A stretch of 64,000 bases of DNA from UBA981 sp942490995 (GCA_942490995.1 CALOBG010000014.1:1-64000), one strand, 5' to 3'; counted from the first letter of the stretch, positions 27,325 to 37,097 are shown. Made by a program: numbers and translations. Notes: generated from the sequence alone by a model not told the origin.

Positions 27325-28149
27325 ATGTTGCCCATGCTACTGGTACTGGCATTGCCTATGGCTTGCACGACAACGACTCCCGAACCCAAACCGTCGCCAC
27401 CGCCGCCCGAGATCATCCCGCCACCGCCCCCAACGGTTTCGTTGAGCAACAAGTCACACTACTCGATGTGCAATGGTCAGGTGCGAGATATGGCCGACAT
27501 ACTGCGCCCGATTGTGAGCGATCTCGAGGCACAGAAAATACCCTACAACCGCAGCGCACCGCAGGAATGGCGAGACTGTTCAGGTAACTTCCTGCGTTTG
27601 TCCAGCGCTGTAGCGGCCGCGTGCCCGGACGCGGCGAGCGAACTGACCGCCCCGGCTGGCGTCCGTCCATACGTCAAAGGGGGACACAACGTTGTGCAGT
27701 TCAATGTGCCCTACCGGTCGTCGCGCACTGTCGCCAGGTGGTATGCGGACCGGGGTCGCCTCACGCCGATCTATTATGACGATGCACCCGGTGTCGCCGA
27801 TTTGCCGCAGGACTTGCTGGATCACCGGAGTCTCATCCGGCCCGGCGCCGTTGTGTGGTTCTCGCGCGGGCGGCCGCTGTCGACGCTCGGCCTGGAGCAG
27901 TTGTTCGCCGCGCCCAGTACGCCAAACAACATCAATCACATGGCGACAGTGACCGAGGTCACACGTGACCCGAACGGTAATGTAATCCAGTACAAGATGT
28001 ACCACGGCCATGGCAAGGAGGAGAAAGGCACTCCGGCTTCCGTGACCACCAAACAGTATTTTGAATTCCCGGCATCCATGTCCAGGAGCGGACCCTATCC
28101 GCCACTCGGTTACTGGAGCCAGCGCATCGTCGCAGTGGGCACGTTATGA
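27325..28149 (+). CDS. NlpC/P60-like lipoprotein
   Basis: The 274-residue product has a lipobox (LPMAC, Cys14) and then a proline-rich linker (PKPSPPPPEIIPPPPP) suited to crossing the periplasm or cell wall. The folded part carries EWRDCSGNFL with candidate catalytic Cys85 and INHMATVTEV with His205, followed by MYHGHG near 225-230. The DCSG and H pattern is that of NlpC/P60 cysteine peptidases, which cut peptidoglycan stem peptides. Spacing is longer than in the classic family, so substrate is uncertain. ATG 27325 follows GAGGG closely; GTG 27289 is less likely since it would bury the signal peptide. Confidence 0.7.
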   Translation: MLPMLLVLALPMACTTTTPEPKPSPPPPEIIPPPPPTVSLSNKSHYSMCNGQVRDMADILRPIVSDLEAQKIPYNRSAPQEWRDCSGNFLRLSSAVAAACPDAASELTAPAGVRPYVKGGHNVVQFNVPYRSSRTVARWYADRGRLTPIYYDDAPGVADLPQDLLDHRSLIRPGAVVWFSRGRPLSTLGLEQLFAAPSTPNNINHMATVTEVTRDPNGNVIQYKMYHGHGKEEKGTPASVTTKQYFEFPASMSRSGPYPPLGYWSQRIVAVGTL

Positions 28150-28520
28150 CCGCCGGTTACAAGCGCGCCGGTACCGTAATCGGCACGGGGACTTGCCTGG
28201 CTGATTACGGCCGCTGACTATCGCTGCGACCCGGTAGATAGTTGACATCAAATATCTTGGCGCGGTGTCGTATCAAGGGCGGCGATTTCCGCTGCTCGCG
28301 AGCTGGTAGTACAACTTCCGCTTTTGCGAAACAGGGCGGCTCGATTGCTTCAACTCCGGCACGGCCTGTTGCGGGCGATCACCTGCGACGCCTGAGGACT
28401 TCGGCGGCGTCCAGTTCTTGTGCTCGATATGTGCAGGTGTCGGCGGTGCGTCCGATGCGGCCTGAAAGTCAACGGCGGCAGTTTTTACTCTGACCCCAAT
28501 GTTGAATGTTCGAGCATGGA
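28150..28520. other. Intergenic with one R2 half-site
   Basis: This 371-base gap between convergent genes has no supported gene. A single R2 arm, GGCAGTTTTTACTCTGACCC, lies at 28477-28496; the opposite arm is absent or decayed. Confidence 0.5.
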
Positions 28521-29825
28521 CTAGCTTTCCACGGTCTCGGGTAGGCTCATGCCGAGCAGCGCGCCGCAGAGGCCCATGACGGAGAGCAGCACGATAACGC
28601 CCGCGTTGCCGATCCACGGCGCGAGCGCGCCGACGCTGCCGACAACCAGCAGCAGTACACCAATGACGGTGTTGCTGATCGCGACGTAGTCGGTGCGCTT
28701 GTTGCCGCTGGCGAGATCGACAACGTAGGTTTTGCGGCCGACGCGCACCCCGCTGTGCGCGATGCTAAGCGCGAAGTAGGCAATCGGGAGGAACCATGCG
28801 GTGCGGCTCAGCCCGGGCGCCAATGATTCGACGCCGAACGTCAATAGCCCGATCGACGCCGTCAGCAGCGCGGCGGCCACCATGACTTTCCTGCTCGACT
28901 GGTCCGCGAACCGCCCCCATAGCGGAGCACTCAACAGTGACGCAAGGCCGGCCGCTGCGACGAAAGCACCGAGCACCGCTGCCGCGGACCCGAGATTTTC
29001 TTGCGCGAGGGCGACATAGAACGGCGCACTCAGCGCGGAGCACATCAGCAGGGCGCGGGTTGCGACGAATCGCCGGAACGGCTTGTCGGTGAGAAGGATG
29101 TCAAGTTTCCTGAGCGCTTCGACGGCGCTGCGCGCGCCGCCGGTCTCGCCGGGATACTCCGCGACCAGCGAGTAGACCGCGGCCGCGATCACCCACAGTA
29201 GGCCCGCGCCGACCAGCAGCGCGCCGATCAACTCGGTCTCGCCGAGTCTCGCCACGGGCATCATAAGAACCACGCCTACACCGATCGTCAGCAGGCCGGC
29301 GGCACTGGCGGACCAGCCGGTCAACTGGCCGCGGATCTTCTTCGGAATCGTTTTGCCGAGCACGTCTTTTGCCGACACGGAACAGAAACCGCGCGCGAGA
29401 CTGAACAACGTAACGAGGGCCAGGATCGCCCAGCCTGCGACTGCGCCTTCGAGAGCGAACGCGACGAATCCGATAGCGACGATGCAAACGCCCTGAACAG
29501 CGCTGCCAGCCACCCAGACCCACTTTCTCACGCTGAGCTGCCGGATGATGCCGCCGATGAACAGCTGCGGGATCAACGATCCCGATTCGCGGATCGGCAC
29601 CAGCATGCCGAGCACGAAAGCGGGTGCACCGACTGCTGTAGTCAACCATGCAAGCGTGGTTTTGGGACTCGCGATCGCATCGCCCAGTTTAGTGAAGAAG
29701 TAGCTTGCCAGGAGGTAGAAGAAGCTGCGCGGCGATTCGCGGCAGGCTTTCTCGTCGATGTCGCGGCACAGGCGCGCGTCCTCTTCGTTGGTCAGCTTCT
29801 CGTACAGATTTTCAGCCAGTGACAT
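28521..29825 (-). CDS. Major facilitator superfamily transporter
   Basis: The product is 434 residues with about 12 membrane helices in two halves separated by a cytoplasmic loop near residues 225-245. Typical MFS features are visible: a basic loop after the early helices (GGIIRQLSVRKWVW), GKTIPKKIRGQLTG between helices, and the second-half signature PLWGRFADQSSRKVMVAA. The first 50 residues are soluble and charged (LYEKLTNEEDARLC), which is unusual. Substrate cannot be inferred. It would be a proton-coupled transporter in the inner membrane. No operon partner is close. Confidence 0.9.
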   Translation of the reverse strand: MSLAENLYEKLTNEEDARLCRDIDEKACRESPRSFFYLLASYFFTKLGDAIASPKTTLAWLTTAVGAPAFVLGMLVPIRESGSLIPQLFIGGIIRQLSVRKWVWVAGSAVQGVCIVAIGFVAFALEGAVAGWAILALVTLFSLARGFCSVSAKDVLGKTIPKKIRGQLTGWSASAAGLLTIGVGVVLMMPVARLGETELIGALLVGAGLLWVIAAAVYSLVAEYPGETGGARSAVEALRKLDILLTDKPFRRFVATRALLMCSALSAPFYVALAQENLGSAAAVLGAFVAAAGLASLLSAPLWGRFADQSSRKVMVAAALLTASIGLLTFGVESLAPGLSRTAWFLPIAYFALSIAHSGVRVGRKTYVVDLASGNKRTDYVAISNTVIGVLLLVVGSVGALAPWIGNAGVIVLLSVMGLCGALLGMSLPETVES

Positions 29826-30283
29826 GAATTAAGCCCATTGAAATTGGCCGAATGCTACCTAATCGCGGGACAGGCGTCTCCAAATCGACCGCTTCCGCCC
29901 GGCAGAGCGGCACATACGGCTTTCTGAATACCAGCAGGAGTAGCTGGCCGAGGGCCATGAGGTTGGATCAAGTGATTTGCGAGACTTCGAAGACGGCCAG
30001 ATACGGGTACGCCACGCAATTTCCTTGAGCGTGGCGAGACGGCCGATGGCCGTTCCCGGGTCTGTGGCCGTGCCGAGCCATGGCCCACTCCACCGATTTG
30101 GCAGTTGCAATTTGGGGGAAGTGACTTAGTTGCCAAGTTGGGGACAGTGACTTCAATTCGAGCCACGGTCACAGCTCCTGAACTCCCGTCGCTCATCTCC
30201 CCAACGCGTGACATGCGCCACCGAGCCCGACTGAAGACCAGCGCTCCTCGGGCAACGAGTCAAGCTTACAGGTGACTATCAGA
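29826..30283. other. Intergenic with an R1 repeat
   Basis: This 458-base stretch upstream of the MFS gene contains an R1 copy at 30137-30183 (GTTGGGGACAGTGACTTCAA and GCCACGGTCACAGC) and a second partial arm just before it. Nothing else is supported. Confidence 0.55.
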
Positions 30284-31858
30284 CTACTTCACCCAATAAA
30301 CCAGCGCCGACCCCGGCAGGGAATGCGTTGCACCATCGATCGCACAATCGGTGTTCACGTTGTTGATAAGAACCAAATCACCGGGCATCGCACGATTGCG
30401 AAGCGACTCCGCCCTCGCATCGAGAGCGCCACCACGATTGATGACACTCACCGGGTCCTGGCGATTCCGGAGCAGCACAAGCTCAAAGCCGTCGACTCGG
30501 CATTCAACCGGTTGGGAACCGCCATATGCAACGGCGATTACCGCGCTCTGTGCCATTAATTCCCCACGCGAAACACTGCCACTCCTCAATCCACCCAACC
30601 GTGAAACCACGCCATACCTGCCATCCCCGGACCTTTCCGATGAAGTTGGTAACTGGTCCGGCGGAATCCGCGGACCGCCGGCGACAGGTGGCAGCCGTTC
30701 CTCCCCGATAATCGAGGGATCGATAGATGCTGGCGGAGTGTCATCGACGACCGGAAGATCAAGCAGACCCGTCGGGTCGAACACGCCCTGCGGCGGCGGC
30801 CGCACTGCCCTACCGCCATCGGCCTGGATCGCGTCCGGGTCATCGCCGGCGGCGGCAAAATCCACTTCGTACTGGCGCGAGAGCAGCCCGCCGCGCGGAC
30901 CCATTTTCTCGACGAAGTGAATGGCGGCTGGAATCTTGCCTTTCGCGACCTTAAAAATTGCTCGCAGCGCCACCGAGTCGCCCGGTTCCAGTGTCCATCT
31001 CACCGAATTGTCGTGATCGCGCAGCCAGACCTCATTCAGCGTGACCGTTGCACCAGGCACGATCAGTCTTGTCGGCGCATAAATCGCTTGGCGAACATCG
31101 TACAGCTCATTCAGGCGGTTTCTTGCGATGAACTCGACAGTAATGATGTCCATGCGGTCGTCCGGGATGAATCGTCCCAGCGGTTCGCTGCGGACTTCGA
31201 AGCCGTTGACGCGGACGTCGGTGCCGCCGAGCGGATACCAGACACCGGTGGCCGCCGGCACCGAGGCCTCGACTCGCCAGCCATCAGGCGACACTGCCCG
31301 CGGCAGGCTGCGCAATGACTCGAACCGGAATCTCGGACCGGGCGCCTCGCCAAATTTGGCGTCGGTAATATACGCCTCGATAATGTTCGCGTTCAGCGGC
31401 ACCCGGAACACTGCATCGAGCACGATCGTTCGCGCCGGCATCAGCGTGGTCGAAGCAACCTCGTCCCTGCCGGCCATGCGCAGACGAATGAAGTCGTCAA
31501 AGGTCCTGCCGTCGTTGTCGGTGATCAGGAAATCGACCGCGTCCTCATCGATCTCCCGCGGCGGCCCGGCCTCATTGAAAATCGAGAAGGTAAGTACGAA
31601 CAGCTTCTCGTTCTGCGCGACCATTGCCCGTCGATCGGCATTGTCGAGCGCCAGCGCATATCGCCCGCCGCCGACACTCGCCTGCAACCGCGAGGGATCG
31701 CGTGAATCGGCAAGGGTAATGGGCGCAAGTTCACCCGGACGGTAAACTTTTTCCTGGGCCTGGGCTGCATTTCGGATGGGAAGAATCGCAGCGACCAGGA
31801 CCAGCGCAATCACGGCGCCGACCTTTAAAGTAAAACCCGAGTACCGTCCGTTCGTCAC
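30284..31858 (-). CDS. Exported protein with a GldM-C-like terminal domain
   Basis: The product is 524 residues with an uncleaved or cleavable N-terminal hydrophobic segment (about 10-32, ending AAQAQ). Two similar beta-rich domains (about 50-190 and 200-340) look like DUF4352/immunoglobulin-type modules. After a proline-rich linker, residues 435-524 (GELMAQSAVIAV, CRVDGFELVLLRN, RNRAMPGDLVLINNVN, HSLPGSALVYWV) resemble the C-terminal domain of GldM, a periplasmic component of type IX secretion and gliding motors, otherwise found in Bacteroidetes. No other Gld gene is here, so only the fold may be shared. It overlaps the enoyl-CoA hydratase stop by four bases, hence one operon, transcribed hydratase first. 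Confidence 0.65.
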   Translation of the reverse strand: MTNGRYSGFTLKVGAVIALVLVAAILPIRNAAQAQEKVYRPGELAPITLADSRDPSRLQASVGGGRYALALDNADRRAMVAQNEKLFVLTFSIFNEAGPPREIDEDAVDFLITDNDGRTFDDFIRLRMAGRDEVASTTLMPARTIVLDAVFRVPLNANIIEAYITDAKFGEAPGPRFRFESLRSLPRAVSPDGWRVEASVPAATGVWYPLGGTDVRVNGFEVRSEPLGRFIPDDRMDIITVEFIARNRLNELYDVRQAIYAPTRLIVPGATVTLNEVWLRDHDNSVRWTLEPGDSVALRAIFKVAKGKIPAAIHFVEKMGPRGGLLSRQYEVDFAAAGDDPDAIQADGGRAVRPPPQGVFDPTGLLDLPVVDDTPPASIDPSIIGEERLPPVAGGPRIPPDQLPTSSERSGDGRYGVVSRLGGLRSGSVSRGELMAQSAVIAVAYGGSQPVECRVDGFELVLLRNRQDPVSVINRGGALDARAESLRNRAMPGDLVLINNVNTDCAIDGATHSLPGSALVYWVK

Positions 31859-32589
31859 TTGTCACTCCCCTGCCGCGGCCGGGCGCCACGCAAACCCATC
31901 ATCGCGGCGTCGAACAGATCCAGCGGGATGCCGACGCGGATTTTGCGCAACAGCGCTGCACGGATTCTGAGTTTCGAGGCCTTGTGCGCCGCTGCGTCGA
32001 GTTCGTTGAAAGTCCCGGCCCGGATCTCGGCGCGAGTGGTCAGGTCGTCAGGATCGACCAGTTCATCGAAAAACCCGGCCCGAAGTGCGGAATCGACATC
32101 GAAGTATTCCGCCAGCGTGACGGCGCGCTGGAACGCGGCCGGGGTCAGCCTATTCTGCAACGTCGCCGCGGCAACGCGTGGCATGGTCAGGCCGAGTGCC
32201 ACTTCGTTGGCCGAGATTTTGAAGTCACCGCGACTGCCGATCACATAGTCGGCCGACAACATCAGGAAAACGCCCATCGCCATCGCGTGACCGTTGCAGG
32301 CGGCAATGACCGGACGCGGATAGGCCATGACCCGGGCGGTCAACCCATAGCCGAGGCGGAGCATGCGCATCGCGTCGGTGCCGCCGCGTTTCATCGTATG
32401 AAGATCGAAACCGGCCGAGAATACCGACTCCCTGCCGGTAATGATGACAGTAGCCTTGTCCGATTCGGCCCGGTCGAGCACCCGATAAATCTCCCGCAGG
32501 AGCTGGGGCGACAAAGCGTTGCGCTTGCCATCGTCGATACGAATGGTCGCGATGTTGTCACGCAAACTGTAGAAGACGGAGTCGGCCAT
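31855..32589 (-). CDS. Enoyl-CoA hydratase/isomerase (crotonase) family protein
   Basis: The 244-residue protein has the crotonase fold. The oxyanion-hole pair is visible at SVFSAGFDLHTMKRGG (about 55-70) and ACNGHAMAMGVFLMLSADY (about 96-114). The usual catalytic Glu positions lie in the segment after this: NEVALGLTMPR keeps a Glu at about 128. Crotonases act on acyl-CoA thioesters by hydration, isomerisation or hydrolysis; family members differ in reaction, and the short length and divergent C-terminus do not decide it. It is first in an operon with the exported GldM-C-like protein (ATGA overlap), an unusual pairing. Confidence 0.88.
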   Translation of the reverse strand: MADSVFYSLRDNIATIRIDDGKRNALSPQLLREIYRVLDRAESDKATVIITGRESVFSAGFDLHTMKRGGTDAMRMLRLGYGLTARVMAYPRPVIAACNGHAMAMGVFLMLSADYVIGSRGDFKISANEVALGLTMPRVAAATLQNRLTPAAFQRAVTLAEYFDVDSALRAGFFDELVDPDDLTTRAEIRAGTFNELDAAAHKASKLRIRAALLRKIRVGIPLDLFDAAMMGLRGARPRQGSDK

Positions 32590-32612
32590 AAGGGTTCCAA
32601 CGCTCCAAGTCT

Positions 32613-32720
32613 ATTCAGGGACAGAGTCTATTTAGGTACAGTTACCATGATTACAAACCGGCTTCAGTCAGAGTTATGGTCACGGTCCCTAAATTTACTA
32701 AACTTTTCCCGTCCCTAAAC
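32613..32720. repeat. R1-type repeat, compound
   Basis: A full palindrome (TTTAGGTACAGTTACC and GGTCACGGTCCCTAAA) is flanked by extra half-sites, TTCAGGGACAGAGTC on the left and CCCGTCCCTAAAC on the right. This suggests repeated duplication or insertion at one spot. Confidence 0.7.
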
Positions 32721-32879
32721 TTTTCTGTGGTTGAACTTTTTCGCGCTAAACCGCGAAATCACCGGTAACACGCCCGGCAATTGGGGTAGTCGGGAAACAG
32801 TAACGGTAATGTCGGACCGTTTCGGAGGCAGAGTCACCGCCCCTGCCCCGACTTGCGGAACAATCCCTTTATCGCGCCT

Positions 32880-34076
32880 TTATGGGTTGTCGCTCTTTTC
32901 CTGGATAGCTTCAAACGCCCACTCCGGAATATCACCCAGGTTATCCGGTCTGCTCGACCACGGCTGTGGCTGCATTCCCATCGCCCGTCCCGTGTCAAAA
33001 GCGGTACGCATCTGTGCCGGGTCAAACGCGAGAGGGTCCTTGCCGATTTTCAGATCGTCGGGAATTGCCACCAGATTGAACCGGTACCCGAGGAAACGAG
33101 CCCCAAAGTAGGACCGTGTCAAAGCGGTTTGCATGGATTGATCCATCATCACGCTGACCGTGGTGGCTGCCACCGGGCCGAGTGATCTCACCAGCGCCTC
33201 GGGAGGCGGATTGGCTCTGCCATTGTTGATCATGTAGAGATTGCCCGGTCCAAAAAGCGGGGGACTGGGTTTTTGTTCGCCGCCGATGCCTGCAATCACG
33301 ACATTCGAACGGGCGGCGCCATCGACAAAAAGATGGTTGTCGATTTCCACCGGTGGGAAAACGATCGGGAACGACGCGGACGCGAGCAACACCTTGCGAT
33401 ATAGCTCGAGTTTTCCGTCTTTCGCAATTAGCGACATGTTCCAGACCCAGGTCTGTCCGTAGTCGACATTGGTCGTGCCGACGACCAGGAGCCGGCCGTC
33501 GTCGTAGTAGGCGGCCACGCGGGCAAGGGTCTCGGCGGTGATGTACTTGGCGATAAGCGCCCGCAGCGGGGCAGTGTCTCGCAGCGAGTCGGTGCCGGAC
33601 AGGATGCTGGTGATGCCTCGGGCCTTGTAGATGTCGTCCTTGGTGACTGATGTGTACATCTCCTCGAGCACCGCATCGTCGGCCACAGTCCCAAGCAGCG
33701 CGTGCGTGGCCAACAAGGCGCCGGTACTCACGCCGCCGACAATATCGAACTCTGGCCGGCGGCCGCTCTCGCGCCAGCCTCTTAAGAACCCGGCACCGAA
33801 AGCGCCGTTCTGACCACCGCCAGAAATTGAGAGCAAATTAAGCGCACGTCCGTGCTTGCGCTCCAGGGTACGCACCACGCTTTCACCCGGATTCGTAATC
33901 ATCGAGGCGTACAGCGGTGACTGTTGCTCCGGGTGCAGCGGGTCGTTGCCGTTTGGCAGCGCGGCATACGACGCCGCAACCTGCGAGAGGGTTCGCTCTG
34001 GAGGTGCTGACGCACAGCCCACGAGAAGAAGGATGGCAAGCGCTCCCGCCCACAGGGTCAGGCTGTTTTGTTGCAT
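32880..34076 (-). CDS. Patatin-like phospholipase lipoprotein
   Basis: The product is 398 residues. A lipobox (LLVGC, Cys21) anchors it to the membrane. The patatin domain spans about 78-375: glycine-rich oxyanion motif ISGGGQNGAFGAGF at 84-97, nucleophile elbow GGVSTG with Ser117 and the dyad Asp in VDGAARSN (Asp252). Patatins are Ser-Asp lipases that release fatty acids from phospholipids or other lipids. Ser and Asp are both present, so it should be active, probably in the outer membrane facing the periplasm or surface. It is monocistronic and bounded by R1 repeats on both sides. Confidence 0.9.
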   Translation of the reverse strand: MQQNSLTLWAGALAILLLVGCASAPPERTLSQVAASYAALPNGNDPLHPEQQSPLYASMITNPGESVVRTLERKHGRALNLLSISGGGQNGAFGAGFLRGWRESGRRPEFDIVGGVSTGALLATHALLGTVADDAVLEEMYTSVTKDDIYKARGITSILSGTDSLRDTAPLRALIAKYITAETLARVAAYYDDGRLLVVGTTNVDYGQTWVWNMSLIAKDGKLELYRKVLLASASFPIVFPPVEIDNHLFVDGAARSNVVIAGIGGEQKPSPPLFGPGNLYMINNGRANPPPEALVRSLGPVAATTVSVMMDQSMQTALTRSYFGARFLGYRFNLVAIPDDLKIGKDPLAFDPAQMRTAFDTGRAMGMQPQPWSSRPDNLGDIPEWAFEAIQEKSDNP

Positions 34077-34474
34077 GCGATAGTTCCTTGGTCCATTAAT
34101 TTCGAAAAGGATTCTAGCAGTCTAGCTAATGTGGGTTAGTGAATCGTGGCAAACACTGAGCACAGGTTGCAGTGTCCGGCCAAAAAACGGACATGCTCTT
34201 GCTCGATGCGCCTGCGGGCGGCGCCGTTCGATGGGATTCGACCGGCTCTTTCGGCACTTGGCGACCGAGGCCACAACCGGGGAAGGGATTGCACACAGAG
34301 CTATGGTCACTGTCCCCAAACCGCCACTCTTTAGGGAAAGTGACTATAACTGCGGACCGGATCGGGCCGGCAGTTTGAGTCGCCATCCCCGGCCGCGCAG
34401 TGTCCCCGAGTCGGTCAATTCGCGCGCCGTCACCACACTGAGGATCTGACCTGTTTCTTCCTGCGCCGCGAAAC
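34077..34474. other. Intergenic with R1 half-sites facing outward
   Basis: GCTATGGTCACTGTCCCCAA at 34300-34319 and TTTAGGGAAAGTGACTATAA at 34330-34349 are two R1 arms in the reverse of their usual order, only ten bases apart, as though two adjacent copies had lost their outer halves. No gene is supported in this 398-base region. Confidence 0.6.
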
Positions 34475-35098
34475 TTACCCGGACGGATCCGGCTTGCCGC
34501 TCCCGCCCGAGATGAGATTCTCCAGCTTCGCCAGGCGCTCCTCGAGACTTAGCAGCCGTTCCTCGGTCTGCGCATCCGTCTTGCGAAACGGGCCGTCGCC
34601 GCCGCCGACGAAGTAGCCTTCCATCGTCACACCGGCCAGGTACCAGGGTTGCGAGGCGTCGTAACAACGCACCCGGACTCCCGTCACGAATTTCAGAGTA
34701 TCGACGAAGACCGTTACCTTGATCGGATCCAGCATTCTCGGCCCGCGCGCGCGCAGCGTGTCGAGATCGAGCAATGCCGTGGAGGACTCACCGCCCAGAG
34801 AGTACTGGACGCTTGCCTCGAAGCGGCCGGCGTCCGCCGATGACATGTGTTCGAACGGGCCGTCCGGCCACAATCGCACCCACAGCGTCAGCAGTCCCTC
34901 CGACGCCACCGCGACTCTTGTGAGCTGTTGCTGGACGCAGTCGTTACCGAGTAGCTTGAGATTGTGCTGGCTGCAGAACACCGGCGACTGCTGCATATCC
35001 GTGACGCCACCCTGGAGAGTCATGCCGCTGCATGGCGACCACGGCGCGAGTTCACCATCATCGAAATTGCCGTTTTGAATCAGTTCCATCTGTTGCAT
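34475..35098 (-). CDS. Unknown protein with carbohydrate-binding-like start and C-terminal coiled coil
   Basis: From the likely start MQQMELIQNGNFDDG the product is about 207 residues. The opening NGNFDDGELAPWSP and the later WYLAGVTMEG are typical of beta-sandwich modules such as CBM4/9 or discoidin-like domains. The last 40 residues include TEERLLSLEERLAKLENLI, a short leucine-heptad coiled coil that may trimerise the protein. There is no signal peptide from this start; a longer form beginning at 35218 lacks one too. Cysteines in pairs suggest an exported or cell-surface protein, but that is inference. Confidence 0.6.
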   Translation of the reverse strand: MQQMELIQNGNFDDGELAPWSPCSGMTLQGGVTDMQQSPVFCSQHNLKLLGNDCVQQQLTRVAVASEGLLTLWVRLWPDGPFEHMSSADAGRFEASVQYSLGGESSTALLDLDTLRARGPRMLDPIKVTVFVDTLKFVTGVRVRCYDASQPWYLAGVTMEGYFVGGGDGPFRKTDAQTEERLLSLEERLAKLENLISGGSGKPDPSG

Positions 35099-35360
35099 CC
35101 TCAAACGGGAGTTTGAAACGACCCGGGCCATCAACGACAATGCGATCGCATGTCCGAAAGGGTGCCGGCGACAGCCCCGTGGCCCCAAACGAGTATAGCA
35201 ATACAGTGGCGTGAGCATTGCAGAATTCGCGCGGTATCCGCCCTCGTTTTGTTAGTACATCCCCGAATTGACGCTGTTTGAATATGCGAACTTTTCCTGG
35301 TCCGGCGACACAAGGGTACACGGACGATAAGTCAGGGAGAACTCAGCCCGTTTGTCGGGC

Positions 35361-35610
35361 CGCACGAACTGAGGTCACTGCGCCCGGCCGATTTGCACCA
35401 ATCTCAGAGGCTGGGGTCACCGTCCCCGAGCTATCCTGTCGCCACACTCTCTGGTGAACACGCTCTGCGCAATTGCTTCGGCCGCTCCGCCTCTGCCCGG
35501 GCCGCGCCGAGTTAAGGTCACTGCCCCTAAACTCAGTGGTTTTGGTCACTGTCGCTAAACTGCGCGGAGATCCGCCGTGTACCGTAGTTTGGTCACCGCC
35601 CCATTGTGCG
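35361..35610. repeat. Cluster of R1 half-sites
   Basis: At least five arms of the type GGTCACTGTCCC are strung through this region (near 35370, 35410, 35513, 35540 and 35590), all in the same orientation and with varying decay. No complete palindrome remains. The 555-base gap 35099-35653 holds these and no gene. Confidence 0.65.
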
Positions 35611-35653
35611 TTTTAATATCGCCACCCCCCGATCCGGAAATACGGAAGCGACT

Positions 35654-36973
35654 ATGCCCCTCAGAATTTTGATCGCCTGCATCGCACTTTCAAGTATCGG
35701 CGTTGCCATGGACACCCACGCAAAGGGCGAAGCACAGCAACGCTGGGAATTGATGAACCAGATCCGCCAGGAGAAATTCGACCTGATCCTGCCGGAGGTG
35801 ATGCGCGAGAACGGTGTCGACATGTGGATCACCGTCAATCGCGAGGGTTTCGACGATCCGCTGACCGAGGACTTCGGCAAGGGCTACGTCGGCGGCTACG
35901 GCTATTACATCTTCACCGACCGTGGCGACGGCCGCATCGAACGTGCCGTGCTCGGGGTAGGTACCGCGCTGGTCGAGGACAACGGCGCCTACGACATATT
36001 CGGTGAGCCGGACGGATTGAAGGCTTTCGTCGAGGAGCGCGACCCGAAGACGATAGCGCTGAACTATGCACTGAGCATCGGTGCCGCCGACGGCCTGAGC
36101 TACACCAGCTACCAGAGATTGAGCGAGGAACTCGGACCGCGCTATGCCGATCGTTTCGTCTCGGCCGAGAAACTGGTGTCGGATTTTCGCTCGCGCCGGG
36201 TCGCCACCGAGATCGCCGCGTTCGCGTGGGCCGGTAACCTGTCACGTAACATCGCCGAGCGCGCTTTCTCAAATGAGGTGATTACGCCCGGCGTGACCAC
36301 GCTCGCGGACGTCGCCTGGTGGATGCGCGAGCAGCAATTCGAGAACAACCTCGGCACCTCTTTCGGCATGCCGTCGGTGTACATCACCGGGCCCGACGGC
36401 TTCGTTGCGCTCTCCAACGACCACGTGATCCAGCGCGGCGATTTTCTCGCGATTGACTGGGGCGTCGGCTATCTCAATTTTTATACCGACTTGAAGCGCC
36501 ACGCCTACGTGCTGAAAGAAGGCGAGACTCACCTGCCGGAAAGCATTCAAAAGGCCTTCGACAACGGCCGCAAGGTGCGCGACATCTTGAAGGCCAATAT
36601 CAAGGCGGGGCGCACCGCCGGTGCCACGTTCGAGCTGTTGAACGAGCGCATCAATGGCGCCGGCTTCAAAGTAATGGAAACCTTCAACGAGCCGACCGAC
36701 GACCCGGAGAACATCGACGTGATCATCGGCTGCCACTCGGTCGGCAACCTCGGCCACGGCATCGGCCCGTCGATCGCGTGGTTCAACCCGGAACGCATGA
36801 AATACACGATCCAGCCGACCAACCTGTTCTCGATCGAACTGTTCGCCTACACCGCGATCCCCGAATGGGGCGGCAAGAAACTGCGGGTGCCGCTCGAGGA
36901 TAACGCCATCGTCACCGAGCGCGGCGTCGAGTGGCTGTACCCGGTCAACAACAAAGTGCTGTTGATCCGGTAG
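35654..36973 (+). CDS. M24-family metallopeptidase (Xaa-Pro aminopeptidase-like), exported
   Basis: The 439-residue product starts with a signal peptide (MPLRILIACIALSSIGV). An N-terminal creatinase-like domain (about 28-180) precedes the pita-bread catalytic domain. The five metal ligands are in place: Asp268 (AIDWGVGY), Asp279 (YTDLKR), His368 (LGHGIGP), Glu395 (SIELF) and Glu415 (PLEDN). Such enzymes hold two metals and remove N-terminal residues before proline or act on related amides. Export to the periplasm is less common than the cytoplasmic form. ATG 35654 is chosen because the signal sequence follows it. Intact and monocistronic. Confidence 0.92.
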   Translation: MPLRILIACIALSSIGVAMDTHAKGEAQQRWELMNQIRQEKFDLILPEVMRENGVDMWITVNREGFDDPLTEDFGKGYVGGYGYYIFTDRGDGRIERAVLGVGTALVEDNGAYDIFGEPDGLKAFVEERDPKTIALNYALSIGAADGLSYTSYQRLSEELGPRYADRFVSAEKLVSDFRSRRVATEIAAFAWAGNLSRNIAERAFSNEVITPGVTTLADVAWWMREQQFENNLGTSFGMPSVYITGPDGFVALSNDHVIQRGDFLAIDWGVGYLNFYTDLKRHAYVLKEGETHLPESIQKAFDNGRKVRDILKANIKAGRTAGATFELLNERINGAGFKVMETFNEPTDDPENIDVIIGCHSVGNLGHGIGPSIAWFNPERMKYTIQPTNLFSIELFAYTAIPEWGGKKLRVPLEDNAIVTERGVEWLYPVNNKVLLIR

Positions 36974-36988
36974 CAATAGCTCCCAGCC

Positions 36989-37097
36989 AATTTAGGGACA
37001 TTAATTTAGGGACATTAATTTAGGGACACTAATTTAGGGGCAGTCGCCACAACCGCGAAATGACTTGAGCGCAGAGTTTTAGTCACTGTCCCCATAT
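36989..37097. repeat. R1-type repeat with tandem arm duplication
   Basis: The left arm is present as tandem 14-base units AATTTAGGGACATT, AATTTAGGGACATT, AATTTAGGGACACT, followed by AATTTAGGGGCAGTCG; the right arm GTCACTGTCCCC lies at 37083-37094. The tandem copies indicate slippage or repeated insertion within the repeat. Confidence 0.75.
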
